A stretch of DNA of 21,246 nt from NCBI GenBank assembly GCA_035656335.1, contig DASRSS010000055.1, positions 1 to 21,246 of the forward strand, read 5' to 3'. The stretch's first letter is position 1, and every line of letters begins with the position of its first letter. Below the pieces are notes generated by a model. It was not told the DNA's origin and did no database searches. It was given only the letters and a program-made list of their open reading frames with translations. Below are positions 7,144-15,084 of this stretch, in pieces. Both the position numbers and the translations under genes were made by a program. The stretch comes from DASRSS01 sp035656335. GTDB taxonomy: Bacteria > Actinomycetota > Actinomycetes > Mycobacteriales > Jatrophihabitantaceae.

Positions 7144-8126
7144 GCTCCGGTCGGGCCACGGAAGGGCATGGACGCCTCGAGGTCACGACAGGACGAACCG
7201 CAACACGCATAGGGCTGTTCTTGCTGGCCCTGCTCGGCGCGATCGCGCTGCTCTACGGTCACGGCACCAGCCGCGCCGAGGCCGCGCCCGCCGGCACGCT
7301 GCACGCACAGCCGGCCGCCGCGTCGGTGCAGCTGGCCGCGCAGCCCCTTCAGCTGGACGCGCAGCTGGCCCGCTTCGCCGGCCCGCACGCGCAGCCGCTG
7401 CAGGACCCGGTCGTCCCGGCCGGCCCGAAGGGACCGAAGGCGCCGACCGCACCCGCCACGTCCGGCCCGGGATCGGTGACCGTGAACGTCGGCGGCAAGC
7501 CCAGCCAGTCGATCACCATCCTGATGCTGATCACGGTGCTGGCCGTCGCACCGTCGCTGCTGCTGCTGGTCACCAGCTTCACCAAGATTTTCGTGGTGCT
7601 GTCGCTGACCCGTAACGCGCTCGGGCTCCAGTCGGTGCCGCCGAACCAGGTGCTCGCCGGGCTGTCGCTGTTCCTCAGCCTGTTCGTGATGAGCCCGGTG
7701 CTGCACAAGGTCTACAACCTCGGCATCCACCCGTACCTGGACGGAACCAAGTCCCGCACGGTGGCGTGGCACGACGGCGTGGCTCCGCTGCGGGACTTCA
7801 TGCTCAAGCACACCCGTCCGCAGGAGATCGCGCTGATGCTGCGCGCCGGCGGGCAGCCGAACCCGTCCGACAAGTCGAAGCTGGACCTGACGACGATCAT
7901 CCCGGCGTTCGTGCTGTCCGAGCTGCGCGCCGCGATGATCATCGGCTTCGTGATCTTCGTGCCGTTCGTGATCATCGACCTCGTCGTGTCGTCCTCCCTG
8001 ATGAGCCTCGGCATGATGATGCTGCCGCCGGTGTCGGTGTCGCTGCCCTTCAAGCTGCTGCTCTTCGTCCTCGTCGACGGCTGGGGCCTGATCATCACCT
8101 CGCTCGTCCAGAGCTACCGAACCTAG
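7140..8126 (+). CDS. fliP: Flagellar type III export gate protein FliP with long N-terminal extension
   Basis: FliP makes up most of the helical export gate with FliQ and FliR. The core starts near residue 124 with SITILMLITVLAVAPSLLLL and contains the family motifs SFTKIFVVLSLTRNALG, PNQVLAGLSLFLSLFVMSP, RPQEIALML, TTIIPAFVLSELRAA and the C-terminal MMLPPVSVSLPFKLLLF. The 328 residues exceed the usual about 250 because of an N-terminal section: a hydrophobic signal-like helix at 24-40, a likely signal peptidase region near AEAAP (46-50), then about 70 Ala/Pro/Gln-rich residues. The GTG at 7140 overlaps the fliO stop, and no later start would keep the signal helix. Confidence 0.92.
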   Translation: MSSGRATEGHGRLEVTTGRTATRIGLFLLALLGAIALLYGHGTSRAEAAPAGTLHAQPAAASVQLAAQPLQLDAQLARFAGPHAQPLQDPVVPAGPKGPKAPTAPATSGPGSVTVNVGGKPSQSITILMLITVLAVAPSLLLLVTSFTKIFVVLSLTRNALGLQSVPPNQVLAGLSLFLSLFVMSPVLHKVYNLGIHPYLDGTKSRTVAWHDGVAPLRDFMLKHTRPQEIALMLRAGGQPNPSDKSKLDLTTIIPAFVLSELRAAMIIGFVIFVPFVIIDLVVSSSLMSLGMMMLPPVSVSLPFKLLLFVLVDGWGLIITSLVQSYRT

Positions 8127-8136
8127 GCGGGATCCG

Positions 8137-8406
8137 ATGACCGATACCGACATCATTCATCTCGGCTACCAGGTGATGCTGGTCGCCGCGAAGCTCGCCG
8201 CGCCCGCCCTGGTGACCGCGCTCGTGATCGGCTTCGCCGTGTCGCTGTTCCAGTCCGCGACGCAGATCCAGGAGTTCACGCTCGCGTTCGTGCCCAAGGC
8301 GGTCGGTGTCGGCATCGCGCTGCTGCTGTGCGGGCACTGGATGCTGCAGACGATCGTCAGCTTCACTCAGGACCTCTACACCTCGATCCCGACGCTGCTG
8401 CACTGA
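8137..8406 (+). CDS. fliQ: Flagellar export gate protein FliQ
   Basis: The 89-aa product has two membrane helices (residues about 15-38 and 51-75) and the family motif LVIGFAVSLFQSATQIQEFTL between them. Four FliQ copies pack around the FliP/FliR core in known structures. It lies 10 nt after fliP and 15 nt before fliR, the standard order. Confidence 0.94.
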   Translation: MTDTDIIHLGYQVMLVAAKLAAPALVTALVIGFAVSLFQSATQIQEFTLAFVPKAVGVGIALLLCGHWMLQTIVSFTQDLYTSIPTLLH

Positions 8407-8421
8407 GACGCGCGGACCGTC

Positions 8422-9183
8422 ATGCAGATCGACATCGCCACGCCGACGCTCGTCGCGCTGCTACTCGTCAGCGCGCGCGTGTTCGCGTGGATGCTCGTCG
8501 CGCCGCCGATGGCGACCGGTGGCGTGCCGCCGACGGTCAAGACGATGCTGTCCGTCGCGATGGCGCTGCCGCTCGTCCCGTCCGCGCGGGTGCACGCGCC
8601 TGCCGCTGAGGTGATCCCGCTCGCCGGGTCGCTGCTCGAGCAGATCCTGATCGGGGCCGCGCTCGGCTTCCTGACCCGGCTGCTGTTCACGGCGATCGAG
8701 ATGGCCGGTGGGCTGCTCGACCTGTTCGGCGGGTTCTCGCTGTCCGCCGCCTACGACCCGCTGACGACCACGATGACGTCCGTGCTCGGCCGCTTCTACG
8801 CGCTGCTGTGCACGACGCTGATCTTCGCCACGAACGCGCACCTGCTGATCTTCCAGGGGTTCATGCGGACGTTCAGCGCGGTACCGCTCGACTCGACGAT
8901 GTCGCTCAGCCGGCTGGACGCGACGATCACCAACGCCGTGCCGGAGATGTTCGTGTCGGCGTTGCAGATCGCGGGACCGCTGCTGGTGGTGCTGTTCATC
9001 GCCGACCTCGCGCTCGGTGTGCTCAGCCGCATCGCGCCGCAGCTCAACGCGTTCGCGATGAGCTTCCCGATCAAGATCGGCCTGACGCTGCTGCTCGTCG
9101 GCATCGGCCTGACCCTGATGCCGACCACGGTCGTCGACATCGCCAACCGGGCCAACCAACTCGTCGGCGTGGTGATGCACTAG
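8422..9183 (+). CDS. fliR: Flagellar export gate protein FliR
   Basis: The 253-aa product is an integral membrane protein that completes the FliP-FliQ-FliR gate. Recognisable features are the N-terminal LLLVSARVFAWMLVAPPM, the glycine-rich segment GFLTRLLFTAIEMAGGLLDL around residues 81-100, and the C-terminal APQLNAFAMSFPIKIGLTLLL, which is a hallmark of FliR/SctT proteins. The upstream ribosome binding site is weak. The TAG is followed directly by the flhB ATG, so flhB translation probably depends on fliR. Confidence 0.94.
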   Translation: MQIDIATPTLVALLLVSARVFAWMLVAPPMATGGVPPTVKTMLSVAMALPLVPSARVHAPAAEVIPLAGSLLEQILIGAALGFLTRLLFTAIEMAGGLLDLFGGFSLSAAYDPLTTTMTSVLGRFYALLCTTLIFATNAHLLIFQGFMRTFSAVPLDSTMSLSRLDATITNAVPEMFVSALQIAGPLLVVLFIADLALGVLSRIAPQLNAFAMSFPIKIGLTLLLVGIGLTLMPTTVVDIANRANQLVGVVMH

Positions 9184-10284
9184 ATGAGCGGCGGAGGGGA
9201 GAAGACCGAGAAGGCCACTCCGAAGCGCCGGAAGAAGGCGCGCAAGGACGGTCAGATCGGAAACAGTCGCGAATTCGGCACCTGGCTGGGCCTGCTCGCG
9301 GCCACCTTCATGCTGCCGCGGGTCGTCCGCTCCGTGCTGAACAACTCCACCGATTCGCTGGTCCGCATCGGCGCGATCATCCGGACGCCGGACGTCGGCA
9401 CGGCCATCACGATGGCCCGCGAGGCGGCGACGTCCGCGTTCAAGGCGGTCCTGCCGCTGGCGCTCGTGATCGCCGGTGTCGCGGTCGCGTCGGTCGCGCT
9501 GCAGGGCGGCATCTACTTCTCGCCCAAGGCGTTCAAGCCACAGTTCAAGCGGCTCAACCCGATGCACGGCATCAAGCGGATGTTCGGGCCGCAGGCCGGC
9601 TGGGAACTGATCAAGGCGCTGCTGAAGACCGCGGCGCTCGCGCTGGTCGTCTACCTGGCGGTGCGCAAGCTCATCCCGTCGCTGTACGGCTCGGGCTCGA
9701 TGTCGCTGACCGCGCTGCTCGGCACCGCGGTGTCGACCGCGCTCACCGTGCTGCGGTACGCGTCCGTGGCGGGCATCCTGCTCGCCGCCGGCGACTTCGC
9801 GATCGTCCGGCGCCGCAACAACAAGGCGCTGAAGATGTCCAAGCAGGAGATCAAGGACGAGATGAAGAGCTCCGAGGGCGACCCGCACATCCGCGGGCAG
9901 CGCCGCGCTCGCGCGCTCGCGATGGCGCGCAACCGGATGATGGCCGACGTGCCGTCCGCCGACGTCGTGGTCGTGAACCCGACGCACGTTGCCGTCGCGC
10001 TGCGCTACGACCCGAAGCGGGGCGCCCCGCGCGTGGTGGCCAAGGGCGGGGACCACCTGGCCGCGAAGATCCGCGAGATCGCCGAGAGGAACCGGATCCC
10101 GATGGTGCGCGACGTGCCGCTGGCCCGGACGCTGTACTCCACCGTCGAGGTCGGCCAGGAGATCCCGCCGGACCTCTACAAGGCGGTCGCCACGGTGCTG
10201 GCGTTCATCATGACGCTGCGCAAGCGGGGCTCGACCGCGGGCGTGCACACCGTCCGTCCCCTCGTGCCGGCCCCCGCCCGCTGA
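9184..10284 (+). CDS. flhB: Flagellar export switch protein FlhB
   Basis: FlhB switches export from hook to filament substrates when its cytoplasmic domain cleaves itself. The 366-aa product begins with the typical EKTEKATPKRRKKARKDGQ, has four membrane segments up to about residue 215, and a cytoplasmic domain with the autocleavage motif Asn265-Pro266-Thr267-His268. The downstream DVPLARTLYSTVEVGQEIP is also canonical. All catalytic motif residues are present, so cleavage and FliK-dependent switching are expected. It ends the fliM-flhB run; palindrome copy 1 begins 15 nt after its stop. Confidence 0.96.
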   Translation: MSGGGEKTEKATPKRRKKARKDGQIGNSREFGTWLGLLAATFMLPRVVRSVLNNSTDSLVRIGAIIRTPDVGTAITMAREAATSAFKAVLPLALVIAGVAVASVALQGGIYFSPKAFKPQFKRLNPMHGIKRMFGPQAGWELIKALLKTAALALVVYLAVRKLIPSLYGSGSMSLTALLGTAVSTALTVLRYASVAGILLAAGDFAIVRRRNNKALKMSKQEIKDEMKSSEGDPHIRGQRRARALAMARNRMMADVPSADVVVVNPTHVAVALRYDPKRGAPRVVAKGGDHLAAKIREIAERNRIPMVRDVPLARTLYSTVEVGQEIPPDLYKAVATVLAFIMTLRKRGSTAGVHTVRPLVPAPAR

Positions 10285-10298
10285 GGGAGTCCTTCCGC

Positions 10299-10350
10299 TG
10301 ATCAAGAGCGGGTTGTGGCCGCCCCGGCGACCATTTCGCGCTCTTGATCA
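10299..10350. repeat. 52-bp palindromic repeat, copy 1 (3' end of flhB)
   Basis: The ends TGATCAAGAGCG and CGCTCTTGATCA form a perfect 12-bp stem. The interior GGTTG/CGACC can pair further, leaving an ATTT bulge. It starts 15 nt after the flhB stop, so a terminator role is plausible. Copies 2 and 3 are at 10367 and 11620, all in the same orientation and of the same length. Confidence 0.85.
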
Positions 10351-10366
10351 CGAGGAGTCCTTCCGC

Positions 10367-10418
10367 TGATCAAAAGCCGGATGTGGCCGCCCCGGCGACC
10401 ATTTCGCGCTCTTGATCA
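10367..10418. repeat. 52-bp palindromic repeat, copy 2 (contains the DUF559 gene stop)
   Basis: It matches copy 1 apart from a few bases; the left arm TGATCAAAAGC has one mismatch with the right arm GCTCTTGATCA. Its last three bases supply the TGA stop of the minus-strand DUF559 gene. It lies between convergent flhB and that gene. Confidence 0.85.
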
Positions 10419-11516
10419 ATACGGGAGGCGGAAGGGCTCGGGCCCGTCCGGCCCGGGTCGCACCACGCGCGAATCGGGGCGGTACGGCACGCCCAGTTCC
10501 GCGGCACGGGCCCGCAACCACGAGGCGATGCTCTCGGCCCAGCGCGGTCCGCCGTCGTGGATCTGCGACGGCGGGCAGTGTGTCAGTGCCAGCCCGCCGG
10601 CGGTGAGCAGGTTGTGACGCCGCATCGTGGCCTTCCACTGAATCTCTCCGAAGTGATGTTCGCGGCTGTCCACCTCGAGGACGGCACGCAGTTCACGCCA
10701 CAGGGCGTCCGCCGTCGCGATATGCCGGCCCGAGGCGTCCAGGATCGGCACGTTCAGCTCGAACGGCGGCACCTCCACCTGCCTCAGGAACTCGGCGGCC
10801 TCGGCCTCGGCAATCGAGTGGGCGTTGTCGAGGACGTCCGCGAGCGCCAGACGCAACCATCCGCTGTCGTTGCGGGGACCGGTTTCGAGCTCGGCCACCA
10901 ACTCCTCCGGCAGGCACAGTCCGCGCTGGATCGCCGCAGTCGTCATGGCCCGCACCGGCGGCAGGGTGACGTACCGCAGCGCGCAGTCGGCGATGGCTCG
11001 CGCCGGAGCACAGACCGGCAGCGACGGCAGCTGTTCCGCGCCCGGCGGCTGCAAGTGAGCCTCGTAGGACCGCCGCGTCGGCCGGATGCGGACGCGTCCC
11101 GCAATGAGCCTGTTCCGTCCGTCTCGTGTCAGCACGAGGATTTCGTCGTCCGGCGGACGGCGCGTTCCGATGCCGAAACAACGCACGGCGTCCCAACCCG
11201 AGACGGCCGCCGACGGGCCGGCCAGCTCGAGCCCGGCCGCCGCCCAGTCCGCGCGCGTCGGCCTCTCGCGAACCGTGAGCACCACGCCGCGGGTCAACGG
11301 CTGCCAGCCGTACCGGTCGATCGCGTGGCGAACTGCCGAGCGACTCAGGCCGATCCGTCTCGCGGTCGCAATCCCCATTACACGCGGCAGCCCGGAGGCG
11401 GTGTCGAGCATGCGCGGACGGGCAATGTCCGGCGTCCGGTCAACCCAGACGTCAGCGGCGTTGCGCGCCGGCGCGGAGCGGAAGTGGGGGACGAAGCGGT
11501 AGTGCGATTCGGTCAT
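10416..11516 (-). CDS. DUF559/AbiEi-like protein (putative PD-(D/E)XK nuclease fold)
   Basis: The 366-aa product has an N-terminal AbiEi-type winged-helix pattern (residues 45-80: MGIATARRIGLSRSAVRHAI...GVVLTV), a middle beta-rich domain and a C-terminal DUF559 domain related to very-short-patch-repair-like endonucleases. In the latter, Asp270, Glu281 and Asp283 with the following HHF and MRRHNLL region resemble the catalytic core. Related proteins are common and often multi-copy in actinobacteria; their role is not established. The start is uncertain: ATG at 11516 is used here, ATG at 11546 (376 aa) has a G-rich stretch upstream, and 11411 is a later option. The stop lies inside palindrome copy 2. 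It interrupts the flhB-flhA order on the opposite strand. Confidence 0.8.
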   Translation of the reverse strand: MTESHYRFVPHFRSAPARNAADVWVDRTPDIARPRMLDTASGLPRVMGIATARRIGLSRSAVRHAIDRYGWQPLTRGVVLTVRERPTRADWAAAGLELAGPSAAVSGWDAVRCFGIGTRRPPDDEILVLTRDGRNRLIAGRVRIRPTRRSYEAHLQPPGAEQLPSLPVCAPARAIADCALRYVTLPPVRAMTTAAIQRGLCLPEELVAELETGPRNDSGWLRLALADVLDNAHSIAEAEAAEFLRQVEVPPFELNVPILDASGRHIATADALWRELRAVLEVDSREHHFGEIQWKATMRRHNLLTAGGLALTHCPPSQIHDGGPRWAESIASWLRARAAELGVPYRPDSRVVRPGPDGPEPFRLPY

Positions 11517-11568
11517 GGCAGGCAGGGTGGACCGCCGGAGCCGCATCCCGCCCCCGCAAACGGCGATC

Positions 11569-11608
11569 TGTGGATAACGTGCGCCGTCAAAATACGACCT
11601 GTGGACGA
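11569..11608 (-). promoter_or_regulatory. Two DnaA-box-like sites upstream of the DUF559 gene
   Basis: On the minus strand TTATCCACA (11569-11577) matches the consensus DnaA box, and TCGTCCACA (11600-11608) differs from TTGTCCACA at one base; they are 31 nt apart. Function is unknown; no origin genes are nearby. Confidence 0.35.
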
Positions 11609-11619
11609 ACAGTTCGCGC

Positions 11620-11671
11620 TGATCAAGAGCCGGTTGTGGCCGCCCCGGCGACCACTTCGCGCTCTTGATCA
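11620..11671. repeat. 52-bp palindromic repeat, copy 3 (3' end of glycosyltransferase gene)
   Basis: Same length and orientation as copies 1 and 2, with an 11-bp perfect terminal stem (TGATCAAGAGC/GCTCTTGATCA). It starts 16 nt beyond the stop of the minus-strand glycosyltransferase gene, where it could end that transcript. Confidence 0.85.
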
Positions 11672-11687
11672 CGGGGGGTGGAGCGGG

Positions 11688-12908
11688 TCAGACGGGTTGG
11701 GCGGCTACCTGAACCAGGGCGGCTACGGCCTCGTCGGTGTGCGGGCCACCGATCCGGCGCGCCTCGGCGATCAACTCGTCCGTCCCGCCGGGCCACCAGC
11801 TGAGCGCCAGCGCGGCCCGCTCGCCGACCCGTCCGTAGTTCGTCATCGCGGCCAGCATGGCCCGCGCGGCCGCGGGCTGGTCGCCGGCCAGCGCCAGCGC
11901 GAGGGCCCGGAACTCGGCGACCTGGCCGAGCTCGAGCACGTGCCCGCCCGGGTCCACCAACGCGGTGATCTCGGCGAGCAGCCGCGCGGCGTGCTCGGGC
12001 GAGCCGTTCTGCGCGAGCGCCTGCGCCAGCAGCCAGTCGCAGTACTGCGGATCGGTGCCGTGCGCGCGCAGCTCGCCGCTCAGCTCGCTCGCCGCGTCGA
12101 ACCGGCCGGCCTGCAGCGCGAGCCGGGCCAGGTGATCGGTCGCGCGCGCCCACAGCGTGCCGCCGGACACCAGCATCCGGACGGCGTCGAAGGCGTGGAC
12201 GGCGGTCGCGGGTTCGTCCGCCGCGACCAGGCTGCGCCCGAGGTCGACCAGCGCGCGGGCCAGCCGGTCGGGCGGGGTGCCCGGATCGGCCCGCAGCTCG
12301 TTCACCTCGGCCAGCCCGAGCTCGGCGTTGCGGCGCGCCTTCGCCAGCGCCTCCGCGGGGTCGGCGTACCCGTCGTGGGCCAGCCGCAGGATGTCAGGAG
12401 AACACGACACGAGCGTGCCCGGCAGGCCGGACGGATCGGTCACCTCGACCGATTCGTGCACCCGTCCCGTCCAGACCGCGCCGGCGCGACGGAACAGCCG
12501 CGGCGTCCGGAACCGGTACGAACCGGTCGCACCGGGCAGCACGTCGTGCCGCTCGACCGCCACGACGGACGCGGCCAGCCCGGCGAGCAGCGCGCGCAGC
12601 GCGGCGGGGACACCGGACGCGCACTCGTCCGCGTCGATGCTGAGCACCCAGTCCGCCGTCACGGCGGCCAGCGCGTCGTTGCGGGCCCGCGCGAAGTCGT
12701 CGTCCCAGTAGCCATCGACCACGCGGGCGCCGAGATCGCCTGCCAGCTGCTGCGTCCCGTCCGTCGATCCGGTGTCGTAGACCACGATCTCGTCGACGAA
12801 TCCGGCGACCGAGTCCAGGCACCGGGCCAGGGTCCCGGCGCCGTCCTTGACGATCAGGCACGCGGCGAGCAACACGCCCCTTGAAATCGGCCGCGGACGG
12901 GCCTGCAT
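11688..12908 (-). CDS. Family 2 glycosyltransferase with C-terminal helical repeats
   Basis: The 406-aa product transfers a sugar from a nucleotide-activated donor, by family resemblance. Its N-terminal GT-A domain has ACLIVKDGAGTLARCL, IVVYDTGSTDGT (residues 41-52) and the metal-binding region LSIDADE with Asp92-Ala-Asp94, followed by GRVHESV near 148-154. Residues from about 170 to the end are Ala/Leu-rich paired helices resembling TPR repeats. It is divergent from flhA, with 115 nt between starts. In a flagellar cluster a glycosyltransferase of this kind may modify flagellin, but no substrate can be read from the sequence. The ATG at 12908 is chosen because the GT2 core begins 15 residues later; GTG at 12875 is an alternative. 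Confidence 0.82.
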   Translation of the reverse strand: MQARPRPISRGVLLAACLIVKDGAGTLARCLDSVAGFVDEIVVYDTGSTDGTQQLAGDLGARVVDGYWDDDFARARNDALAAVTADWVLSIDADECASGVPAALRALLAGLAASVVAVERHDVLPGATGSYRFRTPRLFRRAGAVWTGRVHESVEVTDPSGLPGTLVSCSPDILRLAHDGYADPAEALAKARRNAELGLAEVNELRADPGTPPDRLARALVDLGRSLVAADEPATAVHAFDAVRMLVSGGTLWARATDHLARLALQAGRFDAASELSGELRAHGTDPQYCDWLLAQALAQNGSPEHAARLLAEITALVDPGGHVLELGQVAEFRALALALAGDQPAAARAMLAAMTNYGRVGERAALALSWWPGGTDELIAEARRIGGPHTDEAVAALVQVAAQPV

Positions 12909-12914
12909 GAGGGC

Positions 12915-12942
12915 CTCAAGTCCCCGAACCGGGTGCCGATTA
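12915..12942 (+). promoter_or_regulatory. FliA-type promoter of flhA
   Basis: CTCAAGT (12915-12921), 13 nt, then GCCGATTA (12935-12942); again 16 nt between CTCA and GCCGAT. The predicted start near 12950 gives a leader of about 75 nt before the flhA GTG. The site lies in the short divergent gap and almost abuts the glycosyltransferase start. Confidence 0.75.
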
Positions 12943-13023
12943 CAGGGGAGCCAGGACGGCGCGCAGGACCAGGGTCGGATGCCCGAAGCACGGAACAGGT
13001 ATCCACGAAACCCTAGGGGCGCA

Positions 13024-15084
13024 GTGAAGACAGGCCGGCTCAGCCAACTGGCAGTGCCCATCGGCGTGGTCGCGATCGTCGTCATGCTGGTCGTGCCGAT
13101 GCCGGCCGCGTTCCTCGACGTCCTCATCGCGTGCAACATCATCGGTGCGGTACTGGTCGTGCTCGTCTCGATGTACGTGGCGCGCCCGCTCGACTTCTCC
13201 AGCTTCCCCTCCCTGCTGCTGGTCGCGACCCTGTTCCGGCTGGCCCTGAACATCAGCGCGACACGGCTGGTGCTCACCAACGGCTTCGCCGGACACGTCA
13301 TCAGCGCGTTCGGGCACTTCGTGATCGGCGGTTCGCTGGTCATCGGTCTGGTGATCTTCGCGATCCTGCTGGTGATCCAGTTCGTCGTCATCACCAACGG
13401 TGCCGGGCGCGTGGCCGAGGTCGGGGCACGCTTCACCCTCGACGCCATGCCCGGTAAGCAGATGGCGATCGACGCGGACCTGAACGCCGGCCTGATCAAC
13501 GAGGAGACCGCGCGCAAGCGCCGTGCCGAGATCGCAGCCGAGGCCGACTTCTACGGCGCGATGGACGGTGCCACCCGGTTCGTCAAGGGTGACGCGATCG
13601 CGGCCATCATCATCACGTTCATCAACCTGATCGGCGGTTTCGCGATCGGGATCCTGCAGCACCACCTGAGCTTCGGCCAGGCGCTCTCGACGTACAGCCT
13701 GCTGTCGGTCGGTGACGGCCTGGTCAGCCAGATCCCGGCGCTGCTGCTGTCGGTCTCGACCGGTCTGATCGTCACCCGCTCCAGCGACTCGGACGACATG
13801 GGTTCGGTGGTCGCCAAGCAGCTGGGCAGCCAGCGCCGCGCGATCCGGATCGCCGGCGGCGCCGCGCTGCTGCTGTGCCTGGTGCCGGGCCTGCCGAAGA
13901 TCCCGTTCATCCTCGTCGGCGGCGTGATGCTCTTCCTGTCCAGCCGGCTGCCGAAGCCCGGCGAGACGGCCGAGACCGGCCCGGACGGGCAGCCGGTGGC
14001 CGTCGCCGCGGCCGCTGCCGGTGGCCCCGACGCCGAGGAGTCGCTGCTCGGCGACATGGTCGTCGACCCGCTCGAGCTCGTGCTCTCCCCCGACCTCGTC
14101 CCGCTGGTGGACGGACCCGGCGCCGACCTGCTGGACCGCGTCCGCGCGCTGCGCCGTTCGCTGGCCACCGAGCTGGGTGTGGTCATGCCCGCCGTCCGCA
14201 CCCGCGACAGCGTGACGCTGCCGCACGCCAACTACGCGATCAACATCAACGGCGTCGAGCTGGCCCGCGGCGAGGCTCCGGTCGGCATGGTGCTCGCGAT
14301 CGGCGACGGCCTGGAAGGCCTGCCCGGCAAGCCCGCGCGCGAGCCTGTGTTCGGGCTGGCCGGACGCTGGCTGCCGATGGAGCTGCGCGGCCAGGCCGAA
14401 CTGCTCGGCGCCACCGTCGTCGACCGTTCGTCGCTGATCATCACGCACCTGTCCGAGGTCGTCCGCCAGCACGCCAGCCGGCTGCTCGGACGCGAGGACG
14501 TCGCCGCCGCGACCCGCGTGCTCAAGCGCACCCACCCGGTCGTGGTCGAGGACCTCACCCCGGCACTGCTCACGCTCGGCGAGATCCAGCGGGTGCTGCA
14601 CGCGCTGTTGGACGAGGGCGTCTCGATCCGCGACATGGTGCGCATCTACGAGGCGCTGTCGGTCGCGGCGAAGACCAGCACCGAGCCGGACCGGCTGATC
14701 GAGGCCGCGCGCCAGGCGCTCGCGCCGGCGATCACGGCCAACCTCGCCACGGACGGAACGCTGGACGTGCTCACCGTCGAGCCGCGTCTGCAGCAGGCGA
14801 TGCTCGAATCGGTGCGTCCCGGCGACGGCGGCGCGCAGCTTGTGCTCGATCCTGGCCTGGCCGAGGCGCTGATCAACTCCGTCACCGAGCAGTACAACAC
14901 CGAGACCGCGCGGGGCCACAAGCCCGTGCTCGTGTGCGCGGCGCAGATACGTCTGCCGCTGCGCCGGCTGGTGCGCCTTTCCGTGCCGGCCCTGCCTGTC
15001 CTGTCCTACACCGAGCTGTCCGCAGGCTCGGTTGCTGTCAACGCGATTGGGATGATCGATGACGTCCGCAACCTTGTTTCGTGA
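13024..15084 (+). CDS. flhA: Flagellar type III export gate protein FlhA
   Basis: FlhA forms the nonameric export gate that docks chaperone-substrate complexes and uses the proton gradient. The 686-aa product has about eight membrane segments in the first 330 residues, including LNISATRLVL, the FHIPEP-type loop DAMPGKQMAIDADLNAG, and EADFYGAMDGATRFVKGDA. A cytoplasmic domain follows and ends in RLSVPALPVLSYTEL and IGMIDDVRNLVS. The GTG at 13024 gives the usual family length (about 690) with AGGGG 4 nt upstream; earlier in-frame starts would run into the divergent gene. It overlaps the next gene by 26 nt. Confidence 0.95.
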   Translation: MKTGRLSQLAVPIGVVAIVVMLVVPMPAAFLDVLIACNIIGAVLVVLVSMYVARPLDFSSFPSLLLVATLFRLALNISATRLVLTNGFAGHVISAFGHFVIGGSLVIGLVIFAILLVIQFVVITNGAGRVAEVGARFTLDAMPGKQMAIDADLNAGLINEETARKRRAEIAAEADFYGAMDGATRFVKGDAIAAIIITFINLIGGFAIGILQHHLSFGQALSTYSLLSVGDGLVSQIPALLLSVSTGLIVTRSSDSDDMGSVVAKQLGSQRRAIRIAGGAALLLCLVPGLPKIPFILVGGVMLFLSSRLPKPGETAETGPDGQPVAVAAAAAGGPDAEESLLGDMVVDPLELVLSPDLVPLVDGPGADLLDRVRALRRSLATELGVVMPAVRTRDSVTLPHANYAININGVELARGEAPVGMVLAIGDGLEGLPGKPAREPVFGLAGRWLPMELRGQAELLGATVVDRSSLIITHLSEVVRQHASRLLGREDVAAATRVLKRTHPVVVEDLTPALLTLGEIQRVLHALLDEGVSIRDMVRIYEALSVAAKTSTEPDRLIEAARQALAPAITANLATDGTLDVLTVEPRLQQAMLESVRPGDGGAQLVLDPGLAEALINSVTEQYNTETARGHKPVLVCAAQIRLPLRRLVRLSVPALPVLSYTELSAGSVAVNAIGMIDDVRNLVS

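Larger units (their letters stand above)
10286..10418 (+). repeat. Tandem duplication with 68-bp period containing palindromes 1 and 2
   Basis: GGAGTCCTTCCGC at 10286-10298 and again at 10354-10366 precedes each palindrome, so the unit of 13 bp plus 52 bp repeats with a period of 68 bp. This indicates a local duplication rather than two independent insertions. Confidence 0.8.

Noticed and set aside
8808..10301. A plus-strand open frame overlapping fliR and flhB
   Set aside because: It is a shifted reading of two clearly coding genes, with Arg/Asp-rich composition and no motif.
10286..11690. The repeat-bounded region as an insertion sequence
   Set aside because: No transposase, no target-site duplication and no outward terminal inverted repeats around the whole segment; the palindromes are direct copies.
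10557..12884. A 775-codon plus-strand open frame opposite the DUF559 and glycosyltransferase genes
   Set aside because: The minus-strand frames carry recognisable domains; this frame is Arg/Gly/Pro-rich with none.
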